Of a stretch of 64,000 bases of DNA, positions 17,869-26,489 are shown piece by piece. The position numbers were made by a program, and so were the translations under genes. Each line of letters starts with the position of its first letter. The stretch's first letter is position 1. The stretch covers positions 3,348,001 through 3,412,000 of the forward strand of contig NZ_CP095187.1 of assembly GCF_022965755.1 (NCBI RefSeq), given 5' to 3'. Under the pieces are notes generated by a model. That model had not been told where the DNA came from. It did not search any database and worked only from the letters and a program-made list of their open reading frames with translations. The DNA comes from Pseudoxanthomonas sp. F37. Its GTDB lineage: Bacteria; Pseudomonadota; Gammaproteobacteria; Xanthomonadales; Xanthomonadaceae.

Positions 17869-18491
17869 GCGCGACGGCGCCAGAAACGCACGCGCTCGAA
17901 GCGCGATTCGGTGCCCGCGCGCAGGCGCCGCACGTTGGCGCGATGGGTGAACAGCACCAGCAGCGCCGCCGCGCCCGCGAAGATCTGCGTGGCGCCGTCG
18001 GCGCGCAGCCACATGGCCAGCGGCAGCAGGCAGGCCGTGGCGACGATGGAGGCGAGCCCCACGTAACCGCTGGCGACCAGCACGGACACCCACACCAGGA
18101 ACAACGGCAACAATGCGACCGGCCAGAGGACCGCCACGCCACCCAACAGCGTGCCCACGCCCTTGCCGCCCCGGAACCCGTGCCACAGCGGCCACACGTG
18201 GCCCAGCGCGGCCGCGAACACGGCCAGCCACGCGACCGTGCGCCCCGGCCACACACCGCCCAACGGGGCAAGGCGCAGCGCGAGCCACGCCGCCAGCGCC
18301 CCCTTGCCGATGTCGATCAGCACCACGCCCAGCGCGAACTTCGCGCCTTGCGTACGGAAGGCGTTGGTGCCGCCGGCATTGCCGCTGCCCTGCGTGCGGA
18401 TGTCGACGCCGCGGAGCCGCCCCAGCGCGAGGCTGCCGGACACCGAACCCAGCAGGTAGGCCAAGACGATCAGGAAGGCGACGACGAGCAT
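17865..18491 (-). CDS. plsY: Glycerol-3-phosphate acyltransferase PlsY
   Basis: Inner-membrane enzyme that moves an acyl group from acyl-phosphate to glycerol-3-phosphate, the first step of phospholipid synthesis. The 208-residue protein has five hydrophobic segments and the three family motifs: LGSVSGSL near the N-terminus, GSGNAGGTNAFR, and HGFRGGKGVGTLLG. The ATG at 18491 is the only start giving the normal length. It heads a four-gene operon with ATGA overlaps to birA and then coaX. It lies next to a predicted fatty-acid-kinase-like fusion gene, which would produce its acyl-phosphate substrate. Confidence 0.95.
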   Translation of the reverse strand: MLVVAFLIVLAYLLGSVSGSLALGRLRGVDIRTQGSGNAGGTNAFRTQGAKFALGVVLIDIGKGALAAWLALRLAPLGGVWPGRTVAWLAVFAAALGHVWPLWHGFRGGKGVGTLLGGVAVLWPVALLPLFLVWVSVLVASGYVGLASIVATACLLPLAMWLRADGATQIFAGAAALLVLFTHRANVRRLRAGTESRFERVRFWRRRA

Positions 18492-18505
18492 GGCCCCATT
18501 ATGGG

Positions 18506-20362
18506 CTACCGGGGCCGCGAGGCTCCGTCGGCGGGCGCGGGCTGGACGGCCACGATCAAGGCCCCCCGACCGGCATGCGCACCGATGGCCGCGCCGGTCT
18601 CCACCAGGCGATCCTCGTGGACATCCAGACGCGTGCGCAGCGCGGCCAGCAGACGCTCCGCATCCGCGCGCGCATCGCAGTGGCCGACGATCAGCCGCCA
18701 GCGCCGGTGGCCCGGCAACGCCCGCGCGACACGCCGCGCGAAGGCCTCCGGGGCATTGGCGCGCGTCAGCAGCAGCCCCGCCACGACCATCCGGCCGTCC
18801 GCGCTCATCTTCGCCATCGGGGTCAGCGCCGTCAGTCGTGCGATCGGCGCGGCCCAGCGCGGGATGCGGCCGCCGCGCACCGCGTGCGAGATGTCCGGCG
18901 CGATCGCCCACATCCGCGTCAGCGGCCGCAAGCGCTCCAGTTCGGCCACCACCCCGGTCTCGTCCTGCCCCTGCGCCACAAGCTCCGCCGCGCGCCATAC
19001 CAGCAGCGCCTGCCCGCACGCGGCATTGACCGTATCGAAGACGCGTACCCGGCCGGCCGGATCGCGGGCGGCCGCATGCTCGCCCGACTGCAGCGTGCCG
19101 GACAGCGCACGCGACAGGCCCACGTACAGCACGCGCGCGTGGTGTGCGAGCGACAGCTCGAACTGCCGCCGGAAATCCCCCGGTGGCGGCTGGCTGGTGC
19201 GGGGCAGCTGGCGCGAGGCCGCCATGCGCCGGTAGAACTCGGCCGTGGACAGGCCCACCTTGTCCAGATAGTCGCGTCCGTCCAGGTCCACGCGCGCCGG
19301 CACCACGCCGATGGCGTAACGCTCGCCGATGTCCTCCGGCAGGTCGGCCGCACTGTCGGTGACGATCACCAGCGGCTGGGGCAAGGCCGCGGCGGTCTGC
19401 TGGCGGACCATGTCGTCGGCCTTCATGCCTTCGACCTGGCCCTGCCTCGCGCAGGCGTCGAACAATGCCTGCGGCGAGCCCGTATGCGCATGCACGCGCA
19501 ACCGCGACGCGCCGCCTGCGATGACGATGGAATCGGCACCGGTCGCCTCCAGTGCCAGGCGGAGGCGATGCCGGTCCAATCCTTCCCCCAGCAGCAGGCA
19601 TTCGGTGCACCAGCGGCGGGCCGGATCGATGTCATGCTCGTGGCTGAGCGGATCGGTGCCGTCGTTGGCCGCAACCGGCGCGGTGGCGCGCATGCGGACC
19701 GCGCGCGGCCCGCCCTCCACGAACTCGGCGATGCCTTCCAGCAGATCGACGAAGCCCTGCGCGCCCGCGTCCACCACCCCCGCCTTCTGCAGCAGTGCCA
19801 TCTGGCGAGGCGTGTCGGCCAGCGCCCGGCGCGCGCGCGCCAGCGCGCGGGCGAAGCCGCTGCGCGCGTCGGCGGGCGCATGGTCGTCGGCCGCCGCGGC
19901 ATCCAGCTCATCGGCGAACGCGGTGATGACACTGAGAATGGTGCCCTCCACTGGCTGCGCCAGCGCCTGGCGGGCGCTCTGCGCGCCCTGGCGCACGGCG
20001 GCGGCGAGCGAGCGGGCATCGAGTTCCGGCAGCGGGCGCACCCGCTCGGCGACGCCGTAGAGGAACTGCGCCAGGATCGCCCCGGAGTTCCCGCGCGCAC
20101 CATCGATGGCATCGTTGCCGACGCGGCTGAGCAGGTCGCCGGCGTGCTGGCTGGGTTGGCTGAGCGCACCGTTCAGCACGCTGCCCAAGGTCGACGCGAG
20201 ATTGTTGCCGGTATCGCCGTCGGCCACGGGGAACACATTGATCCGGTTCAGTCCATCGCGCGCGGCGATGACCCGCCGGGCCCCGGCGATCAGCGCCAGG
20301 CGCAGGGCGGGGGCGGTCAGGGGGCGGCTCTGGGGTGCGGGCATGGGCGCAGTCTGCCGCAA
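18506..20362 (-). CDS. Fused DAK2-domain and DegV-domain protein (fatty acid kinase-like)
   Basis: The 618-residue protein joins two parts that are usually separate. Residues about 10-210 are a DAK2/FakA-type kinase domain: INVFPVADGDTGNN is the nucleotide/Mg motif, and GARGNSGAILAQF follows. A middle FakA-like segment (about 215-340) contains WCTECLLLGEG. Residues about 345-610 are a DegV/FakB fatty-acid-binding domain (VIVTDSAADLPEDIGE, then RTSQPPPGDF). In the separate systems FakB presents a fatty acid to FakA, which makes acyl-phosphate. This protein could do both steps and feed PlsY, whose gene starts 14 bases downstream. An alternative start is the ATG at 20344. Fatty acid specificity cannot be told. 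Confidence 0.88.
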   Translation of the reverse strand: MRQTAPMPAPQSRPLTAPALRLALIAGARRVIAARDGLNRINVFPVADGDTGNNLASTLGSVLNGALSQPSQHAGDLLSRVGNDAIDGARGNSGAILAQFLYGVAERVRPLPELDARSLAAAVRQGAQSARQALAQPVEGTILSVITAFADELDAAAADDHAPADARSGFARALARARRALADTPRQMALLQKAGVVDAGAQGFVDLLEGIAEFVEGGPRAVRMRATAPVAANDGTDPLSHEHDIDPARRWCTECLLLGEGLDRHRLRLALEATGADSIVIAGGASRLRVHAHTGSPQALFDACARQGQVEGMKADDMVRQQTAAALPQPLVIVTDSAADLPEDIGERYAIGVVPARVDLDGRDYLDKVGLSTAEFYRRMAASRQLPRTSQPPPGDFRRQFELSLAHHARVLYVGLSRALSGTLQSGEHAAARDPAGRVRVFDTVNAACGQALLVWRAAELVAQGQDETGVVAELERLRPLTRMWAIAPDISHAVRGGRIPRWAAPIARLTALTPMAKMSADGRMVVAGLLLTRANAPEAFARRVARALPGHRRWRLIVGHCDARADAERLLAALRTRLDVHEDRLVETGAAIGAHAGRGALIVAVQPAPADGASRPR

Positions 20363-20536
20363 GCGGCCCCGCCCACCTGCTGCGTCGCAGCAGCCGATGG
20401 GGGCTATTCCTCGATCCGTCGCCGCAGGCCCGCGTTTCGTCGCATGGCACGGTCGGATTCGTGCCGGCCGGGACCATTCAGGCTATAGTCGGCGGTGTTC
20501 CCTGGCCGCTGTACCCGACCGACAGGAGTCCTTCCG

Positions 20537-20860
20537 ATGCTTCGCGCCAGCCTTGCCCTGCTGCTTCTCGGTGCCTCGGCGGCCGTGCTCGCCCAGAACG
20601 GCCGCAGCATCGCCAACGACACCTCCACCAGTTGCCAGGACGTCGGCGACCGCGCGGTCGCCGAGCGCCCGGCCGAGGCCATGCCGGCCGCGCCGGATGC
20701 GCGCCGGGCGCGTGCCACGGCGGTCCGCAACAAGTACGCCGCCCCGGCCGCCGCCGTGCTGCCCCCGGCCTCGCGCGGGGGTGGCGACGACGACGACACG
20801 CCGCTGCCGCGCAGTCGTGGTTCGAAGTGGCACAGTTTCCTGCCGGGCATGTTCCGCTGA
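20537..20860 (+). CDS. Small secreted protein of unknown function
   Basis: A 107-residue protein with a clear signal peptide (MLRASLALLLLGASAAVLA, cleavage before QNG). The mature part is low-complexity, rich in Ala, Arg and Pro with an Asp run, and ends KWHSFLPGMFR. AGGAG lies ten bases before the ATG at 20537. No family is recognised. It is followed 18 bases later by the MtfA-like gene and may be co-transcribed with it. Confidence 0.65.
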   Translation: MLRASLALLLLGASAAVLAQNGRSIANDTSTSCQDVGDRAVAERPAEAMPAAPDARRARATAVRNKYAAPAAAVLPPASRGGGDDDDTPLPRSRGSKWHSFLPGMFR

Positions 20861-20878
20861 CGCGGACGGCACTACCCG

Positions 20879-21631
20879 GTGATCGGCCTGCTGCGCCGCC
20901 TGCGGCGCCCCGCCCCGTCCATTGACGACACCCTCTGGCGCGCCATGCGCGCCGGTACGCCCTGGGTATCGGCACTCGACGACGCCCGCGCGGATCGCCT
21001 GCGCGGACTGGCGGCGCGCTTCCTGCACCAGAAGACGATCACGCCGCTGGCCGGACTGGACCTGGACGACGGTCAACGCCTGCAGCTGGCGGCGCTGTGC
21101 TGCCTGCCCCTGCTGGAGTTCGGCGAGGCGGGGCTGCGCGGCTGGTCGCAGCTGATCGTCTACCCGGACGCCTTCCGCGTGCAGCGCACGCACACCGATG
21201 CGGCCGGCGTCCTGCACGAATGGGAAGACGACCTGGCCGGCGAAGCCTGGGACCAGGGGCCGCTGATCCTGTCCTGGGCCGACGTGCAGGCCGACCTGGC
21301 CGAGCCCGATGCGGGCTTCTGCGTGGCCGTGCACGAGATGGCGCACAAGCTGGACGTGCTGGATGGCGAACTGGACGGCACGCCGCCGCTGCCGGATGCG
21401 TGGCACGGCCGTTGGGCGCGCGACTTCCAGCGCGCCTACGACGACTTCTGCATGCAGGTGGACCTGGGGCGCGAGACCGCGATCGATCCGTACGCCGCCG
21501 AAGCGCCGGAGGAGTTCTTCGCGGTGGTCACCGAGTACCACTTCTCGGCCCCGGGCATACTCGCCGCATCGATGCCGACGGTGGCCGAGCACCTGCGCAG
21601 GTTCTACGGGCCGTCGCCGTTCGCCGGCTGA
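20879..21631 (+). CDS. mtfA: MtfA-like zinc-dependent peptidase
   Basis: A 250-residue protein of the MtfA (Mlc titration factor A, DUF980) family. The zinc-binding HEMAH is at residues 152-156, followed by KLD as in the family, and a downstream acidic segment (APEEFFAVVTEYHF) supplies the third ligand. In E. coli MtfA binds the glucose repressor Mlc and has aminopeptidase activity; whether that applies here is unknown. The start is GTG at 20879. There is no signal peptide. Confidence 0.9.
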   Translation: MIGLLRRLRRPAPSIDDTLWRAMRAGTPWVSALDDARADRLRGLAARFLHQKTITPLAGLDLDDGQRLQLAALCCLPLLEFGEAGLRGWSQLIVYPDAFRVQRTHTDAAGVLHEWEDDLAGEAWDQGPLILSWADVQADLAEPDAGFCVAVHEMAHKLDVLDGELDGTPPLPDAWHGRWARDFQRAYDDFCMQVDLGRETAIDPYAAEAPEEFFAVVTEYHFSAPGILAASMPTVAEHLRRFYGPSPFAG

Positions 21632-21656
21632 CCGCCGGCATCCTTCGGGCGACCGG

Positions 21657-23111
21657 TTACAGGCCCGGCGGCAGGCGCACTTCGAAGCGGGCGCCACCCA
21701 GCTCTTGCGAACGCTTCACCTGCAGCTCGCCGCGGTAGTCGCGGATCAGGTCCTGCACGATCGACAGGCCGATGCCGTGCCCCTGCACGCGTTCGTCGCC
21801 GCGCACGCCACGCTGCAGCACCTTGGCCACATCCTCCTCGGCGATGCCGGGACCGTCATCGTCCACCGCCAGGAACAGTCCCGGGCGCCGCTGCGGCGCC
21901 ACCGCGCCCACCTCCACCGTCAGCAGCACCCGCGAGCGCGCCCACTTGAAGGCGTTCTCCAGCAGGTTGCCGATCAGTTCTTGCAAGTCGCCGGTCTCGC
22001 CGTGGAAGCGCGCGCGCGGGTCGATCTCGAACTCGCAGATCACGCCCTTGGACGCATAGACCTTCTCCAGCCCGCGCACGATCTCTTCGGCGTGGGGCTC
22101 GATCTCCACCGCCGCCGAAAACAGCTTGTGGCCGCTGGAAGCCGCGCGTGCCAGCTGGTAGGACACCAGGTTGTTCATGCGCTTGAGCTGCACGTCCAGT
22201 TCCTGGCGCAGCGCATCCGGATCGGTACTGTTGTCCAGCTGCGTGCGCAGCACCGCGATGGGCGTCTTCAGGCTGTGCGCCAGGTCGGCCAGGGTGTTGC
22301 GCTGGCGCTCCAGGTTCTCGCGTTCGCTCTCGATGAAGGCGTTGATGCTGTCGGTCAGCGGCTCCAGTTCGCGCGGATGGCTTTCGGTCATCCCGGACAG
22401 CTCGCCGCGCTGCACGCGGCTGAGTTCGAAGATGACGCGCCGCAGCGGGCGCAGGCTCCACCGCAGCACCAGCATCTGCAGCAGCAGCAGGATCACGCCC
22501 GCGCCGCCCAGATAGACCCACAGCGAGCCGCGGAACACGCGGATCTGCGCGCTCAGCGCCTGGGCGTCCTCCAGGATGTAGATGCTGTAGGGGATCTCGG
22601 CGTGCTGGTGGGTGGCGGGCCATGCGTATCCCACGCCGTAGCGGTAGGCCTGGCTCTCGCTGCCGTCGGCGCGGCGGATCGGCAGCGGCCCCTCGAACGA
22701 CTCCTCCAGCGCACCCAGCAGCTGAGGCACCGGCAGCTCGGGGCCGAGCGTGGAATTCGACCCCCACGGCGGCACGCCCTGCAGCACCACCTGCGCGTAC
22801 ATGCCGCTGTCGGGCATGTCGAAGCGCGGATCGGGCGTGTTGTACGGCGGAATGAGCGTGCCGTTGCGGCCGAACTCCACCTTGTCGGTGTAGTACAGCG
22901 CGTAACTCTTCAGGCGTTGCCGCAGGTTGTCTTCGGCGGTGTCGACGAAGGCACGGTCCAGCGCGTAACCGGCCAGGGCCAGGAACGCGAGCAGCGCCAG
23001 GCTGGCGGCCAGCAGCTGGCGCGCACGCAACGAACGCGGCCGCCACCCGTCGAACCGGTCACGGCCGACGGGGGCGGGAGGTGCGGCGCCGGAGGGGGGC
23101 GCGGGCATCAA
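21657..23111 (-). CDS. phoQ: Sensor histidine kinase, PhoQ-type
   Basis: A 484-residue membrane kinase. An N-terminal membrane helix lies at about residues 30-50, a periplasmic sensor region at about 52-190, a second helix near 200-220, then HAMP, a phospho-acceptor helix (LADLAHSLKTPIAVL), and an ATPase domain (NLLENAFKWARS, DDGPGIAEEDV, GHGIGLSIVQDL). It follows its response regulator by 25 bases. The periplasmic part is rich in acidic residues, as in magnesium or peptide sensors. The name is based on similarity of the pair to xanthomonad PhoPQ; the signal is unproven. Confidence 0.87.
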   Translation of the reverse strand: MMPAPPSGAAPPAPVGRDRFDGWRPRSLRARQLLAASLALLAFLALAGYALDRAFVDTAEDNLRQRLKSYALYYTDKVEFGRNGTLIPPYNTPDPRFDMPDSGMYAQVVLQGVPPWGSNSTLGPELPVPQLLGALEESFEGPLPIRRADGSESQAYRYGVGYAWPATHQHAEIPYSIYILEDAQALSAQIRVFRGSLWVYLGGAGVILLLLQMLVLRWSLRPLRRVIFELSRVQRGELSGMTESHPRELEPLTDSINAFIESERENLERQRNTLADLAHSLKTPIAVLRTQLDNSTDPDALRQELDVQLKRMNNLVSYQLARAASSGHKLFSAAVEIEPHAEEIVRGLEKVYASKGVICEFEIDPRARFHGETGDLQELIGNLLENAFKWARSRVLLTVEVGAVAPQRRPGLFLAVDDDGPGIAEEDVAKVLQRGVRGDERVQGHGIGLSIVQDLIRDYRGELQVKRSQELGGARFEVRLPPGL

Positions 23112-23136
23112 GTGCAGGCGATGCCGGCGCGATGCA

Positions 23137-23823
23137 TCAGCCTTCGCCGCTGCGCGGGATGGCGAAACGGTAGCCGCGGCCGCGCACGGTCTCGATGGGC
23201 TTCAGCTCGCCATCCGGGTCCAGCTTCTTGCGCAGGCGGCCGATGAAGACTTCCAGCACGTTGGAATCGCGGTCGAAGTCCTGCTGGTAGATGTGCTCGG
23301 TCAGGTCCGCCTTCGAGACCAGTTCGCCGGCATGCATCATCAGGTATTCGAGCACCTTGTACTCGTAGCTGGTCAGGTCCACGTTGCTGCCGTTGACGCT
23401 GACGGTCTGCGCCGCCAGGTCGAGCGCGACCGGGCCGCATTCCAGCGTGGGCTTGCTCCAGCCGGCGGCGCGCCGCAGCAGCGCGTTGACGCGCGCCAGC
23501 AGTTCCTCGACATGGAACGGCTTGACCAAGTAGTCGTCGGCGCCCTGCTTCAGGCCCTCGACCTTGTCCTGCCAGCTCGAACGCGCGGTCAGGATGAGCA
23601 CCGGGAACTTCTTGCCCTCGTCCCGCAGGGCCTTGATCAGTTCCATGCCCGACATCTTCGGCAGGCCCAGGTCGATGATGCCCACGTCGAACGGCACTTC
23701 GCGACCCATGTACAGGCCTTCCTCGCCATCCTGGGCCGCGTCCACCGCGAAGCCTTCGCGCTTCAGGCGCGCGGCAAGGGTTTCACGCAGGGGGGCTTCG
23801 TCTTCGACCAGCAGGATACGCAT
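23137..23823 (-). CDS. phoP: OmpR/PhoB-type response regulator, PhoP-like
   Basis: A 228-residue two-domain regulator. The receiver domain (1-115) has acidic residues at 8-9, the phospho-acceptor Asp51 (IIDLGLP), Thr in LTARSS, and Lys in VKPFHVEEL. The C-terminal winged helix (130-222) has TSYEYKVLEYLMMHAGELVS and VRGRGYRFAI. It should bind 11-bp-spaced direct repeats. It is followed by the PhoQ-like kinase gene and preceded by a small PepSY-like secreted protein gene, a three-gene layout probably transcribed together. Confidence 0.92.
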   Translation of the reverse strand: MRILLVEDEAPLRETLAARLKREGFAVDAAQDGEEGLYMGREVPFDVGIIDLGLPKMSGMELIKALRDEGKKFPVLILTARSSWQDKVEGLKQGADDYLVKPFHVEELLARVNALLRRAAGWSKPTLECGPVALDLAAQTVSVNGSNVDLTSYEYKVLEYLMMHAGELVSKADLTEHIYQQDFDRDSNVLEVFIGRLRKKLDPDGELKPIETVRGRGYRFAIPRSGEG

Positions 23824-23898
23824 GGACTCTCCTTGGGAATGCGGCGCGGCGCCAGGCCGCGCGGGACGTGCTCGTGTGAGCCGTGATTCTACGTAAGA

Positions 23899-24294
23899 CT
23901 ACGGGCGCGGGGGGTTATCGCCGCGTGGAGGCTGGGTCATGTCCCGGCGCGGACGCGCGGGCGCATCGGCACCGCGCCGGGCGGGGCCGGCATCGTCCAT
24001 GGTCCGCACCCGGCCACGGTCGTCCACGTACTTCACCCGGTTGATTTCGCGGCCGTCGTACTGCAGCCGTTCGACGCTCAGCACCTGGCCGCCGGTTTCG
24101 TTGCGCACGCGCCGCACCGAGTCCGACATCGACGAACGGTGGGCACGCTCTTCGGCACGCGGGAACGCCCGCTCGCGCGGGGGCGGCCCATCGCCACGGC
24201 CCTGCTCATCCTGCGCCAGCGCCCCCGGGGTTCCGGCGACAGTGGCGAGGGCCGCCAGGGCGGCGGCGGCGAGGATCGGAGTACGGAAGCGCAT
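23899..24294 (-). CDS. Secreted PepSY-like protein upstream of phoPQ
   Basis: A 131-residue protein with a signal peptide (MRFRTPILAAAALAALATV, cleavage after GALA). The central part (about 52-98) reads SDSVRRVRNETGGQVLSVER...VKYVDDRGRVRTM, the pattern of a PepSY-type periplasmic domain. The ends are Arg/Pro/Gly-rich. It lies 75 bases upstream of the PhoP-like gene. PepSY-like proteins in such positions often modulate the sensor or are controlled by it. The region before the ATG holds three TTTCG repeats (24322-24345 on the plus strand), a possible autoregulatory box. The frame is open to 24408, but the ATG at 24294 gives the signal peptide. Confidence 0.75.
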   Translation of the reverse strand: MRFRTPILAAAALAALATVAGTPGALAQDEQGRGDGPPPRERAFPRAEERAHRSSMSDSVRRVRNETGGQVLSVERLQYDGREINRVKYVDDRGRVRTMDDAGPARRGADAPARPRRDMTQPPRGDNPPRP

Positions 24295-24421
24295 AACGGA
24301 ATCGTAACGGAACTGGGGTCGCGAAACTGAACGAAACCCGAAACCGCCTCTGGAGAATGGAAGCGCAGTCTTGGTCCGCAGCAGTGAATCCGTTCTGAAT
24401 TTATCCACAGCGCGACGACGC

Positions 24422-24441
24422 GCATTCAGGCAGCTGAATGC
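24422..24441 (-). terminator. Short hairpin directly after the CtlX-like gene
   Basis: Perfect 8-bp inverted repeat GCATTCAG / CTGAATGC with a 4-base loop, abutting the stop codon at 24442-24444. It lacks a T-run, so it is a weak terminator candidate. Confidence 0.4.
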
Positions 24442-25365
24442 TCAGAAAATCTCGGCCACACAACACCTTAGCGATCCGCCCCCTGCCTCGATGGCCTCCA
24501 GCGGCACGCTGCGGACCGCGAAGGCCGCCCCCGCTTCCAGCTGCGCCAGGGTGGCGGCATGGAGCGCCTCGCGGGCCCGCCGGCTCATCCATACCGACTG
24601 CTCGGTCAGGGCGATCGCATTGCCGGCAAAGGCGGCCTGCTCGGCCGGCGACAGCACCACGACATGCGGCCCATACAGCGCATGCAGGACCCCGGAGACA
24701 TCGCCCTGCAGCGCGTGCGGACAGACCAGGGCCGCCCGGCCGGCCAGCACGGCGAGCAGCACATTGGTGTGGTACTCGCCGGGCGCCAGGTCGAACATCA
24801 GCGTGGCACGCAGCCCGAACGCCGCGTGCATCAGTGCCGCGCCGGCTTCGTCGCAGCGCTCGGACAGGCCGCAGAAGCCGATGCCGCGCGCGCGGTCGAT
24901 GACCAGCGCGCCGGTCAGTTCGCAGGGGTGCGGCTGGCCGGACAGGTCGGTCTCCGCATAGCCCAGCACGTTACGGAAGTACCCGCGGATATCCGGCCGT
25001 GCCGCTTCCCGCTGACGTACGGGGTGGCGCATGCGGCCCACGATCAACCGTGGCTCGCCGCCGACGCGTGCGGTGGCGAACACGTTGTTCGGGAATACCG
25101 CGTCCGGCGTCGCGGGATCGCCGGGGAAACAGACGACGGGCACGTCCTGCGACAGCGCGCGGTGCAACGCCCGGTGCTCGCGCAACGCCGCCTCCGCATC
25201 GAACGCGCCGGCGCCGGCCATGTAGCGGTTGTCCTGCGCGGATTGCTCCGCCCGCATGAAGCCCTCCGGCGAAACCAGGAAGGCCGCGCGTGCCGTCGCC
25301 GCGCCGAAGTCCGGCGCCAGCATGCTGGCATGGGTGGTGAAGGCCGCGATGTCGCGGGTGATCAC
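24442..25365 (-). CDS. ctlX: Amidinotransferase-fold hydrolase (CtlX-like)
   Basis: A 307-residue member of the guanidino-group-modifying superfamily, close to the citrulline-hydrolase CtlX / arginine-deiminase-related group. Visible features are FPNN at 91-94 (substrate Asp/Asn region), GEYHTNV (catalytic His) and a C-terminal SLRCC with Cys301/302 as the nucleophile position. In CtlX the enzyme hydrolyses citrulline to ornithine; here the substrate could also be arginine or another guanidino or ureido compound. It starts three bases after the dusA stop, so the two are co-transcribed. Confidence 0.85.
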   Translation of the reverse strand: MITRDIAAFTTHASMLAPDFGAATARAAFLVSPEGFMRAEQSAQDNRYMAGAGAFDAEAALREHRALHRALSQDVPVVCFPGDPATPDAVFPNNVFATARVGGEPRLIVGRMRHPVRQREAARPDIRGYFRNVLGYAETDLSGQPHPCELTGALVIDRARGIGFCGLSERCDEAGAALMHAAFGLRATLMFDLAPGEYHTNVLLAVLAGRAALVCPHALQGDVSGVLHALYGPHVVVLSPAEQAAFAGNAIALTEQSVWMSRRAREALHAATLAQLEAGAAFAVRSVPLEAIEAGGGSLRCCVAEIF

Positions 25366-25368
25366 GAC

Positions 25369-26412
25369 TCAGGCCGCCGGCCGCAGTTCGCGCGTGGTCG
25401 CTGCCAGCGCCTGCTCCACCAGCGACCAGTCCGCACCGGGCTTGTGCGCGCCTTCGCTGAGGATCTGCCGGAACGCGCGTCCGCCCGGCTGCGCATGGAA
25501 CAGCCCCAGCACGTGCCGGGTCAGGTGCTTCAGCGCCACGCCCTTCGCCAGCTGCGCCTCGACATAGGGCCGCCACGCGCGCAGCAGGTCCGCGCGCGGC
25601 GCGATCCCGCCAGCGAACAGCGCCGCCTGCATTTCATGCAGTACGTAGGGCTCGTGGTACGCCGCACGGCCGATCATCACGCCATCGCTGTGCTGCAGGT
25701 GCTCGTGCACCTGCGCGGTCGTGGTGATGCCGCCGTTGATGGCCACCGTCAGTTCCGGCCGCTCGCGCTTGAGGCGGTAGGCCCAGTCGTAGCGCAGCGG
25801 CGGGATCTCGCGGTTCTCCTTCGGCGACAGCCCCTGCAGCCATGCCTTGCGCGCATGCACGAAGAACACGTTGCAGCCGGTCGCCGCCACGGTATCGATG
25901 AAGGCGCGGAACAGGTCGTAGTCCTCCTGTTCATCCACACCCAGACGGCACTTCACGGTGACGGGAATGTCGACGGCATCGATCATCGCCGCCACGCACG
26001 CGGCCACCAAGGCGGGTTCCTTCATCAGGCAGGCGCCGAACCGCCCTGCCTGCACGCGGTCAGACGGGCAGCCGACGTTGAGGTTCACCTCGTCGTAACC
26101 CCATTCCTGTGCGATGCGCGCCGCCTGCGCCAGGTGCGCCGGTTCGCTGCCGCCCAGCTGCACGGCCACCGGATGCTCGCCGGCATCGAAGCCCAGCAGG
26201 CGGTCGCGGTCGCCATGGATCACCGCCTGCGCATGCACCATCTCGGTATACAGCCGCGCATTGGGCGCCAGCAGCCGGTGGAACACCCGGCAATGCGTGT
26301 CAGTCCAGTCCATCATGGGGGCGACGGACAGGCGCAGGGACGCTTCATAGCGCGATTTTTCGCAAGAATCCAAGGCGTTGTCTCGTTCTTTCTGTTGCTC
26401 TGTTGCGCTCAT
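25369..26412 (-). CDS. dusA: tRNA-dihydrouridine(20/20a) synthase
   Basis: Flavoenzyme that reduces uridines 20/20a in the tRNA D-loop. The 347-residue protein has the DusA start SVAPMMDWTDTHCR (29-42), the catalytic Cys115 in NLNVGCPSDRVQ, KCRLGVDE, and NGGI with GVMIGRAAY for FMN phosphate. The first 25 residues (MSATEQQKERDNAL...) are polar and longer than the usual DusA N-terminus. The gene's 5' end adjoins a dead phage integrase. dusA is an established integration site for prophages and islands, so the extended N-terminus may have been supplied by the element. Confidence 0.95.
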   Translation of the reverse strand: MSATEQQKERDNALDSCEKSRYEASLRLSVAPMMDWTDTHCRVFHRLLAPNARLYTEMVHAQAVIHGDRDRLLGFDAGEHPVAVQLGGSEPAHLAQAARIAQEWGYDEVNLNVGCPSDRVQAGRFGACLMKEPALVAACVAAMIDAVDIPVTVKCRLGVDEQEDYDLFRAFIDTVAATGCNVFFVHARKAWLQGLSPKENREIPPLRYDWAYRLKRERPELTVAINGGITTTAQVHEHLQHSDGVMIGRAAYHEPYVLHEMQAALFAGGIAPRADLLRAWRPYVEAQLAKGVALKHLTRHVLGLFHAQPGGRAFRQILSEGAHKPGADWSLVEQALAATTRELRPAA

Positions 26413-26443
26413 GATCAGTCAATTTCGGCGGTTTTCGGGCTGG

Positions 26444-26466
26444 GATTGCCACGCTGATTGCCACGC
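26444..26466. repeat. Tandem 11-mer beside the dusA/integrase junction
   Basis: GATTGCCACGC occurs twice, 12 bases apart, between the dusA start (26412) and the integrase remnant (26490). It could be part of an attachment or integrase-binding site, or chance. Confidence 0.45.
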
Positions 26467-26489
26467 AGGGCTCAGGTAGCATCGCCCGC

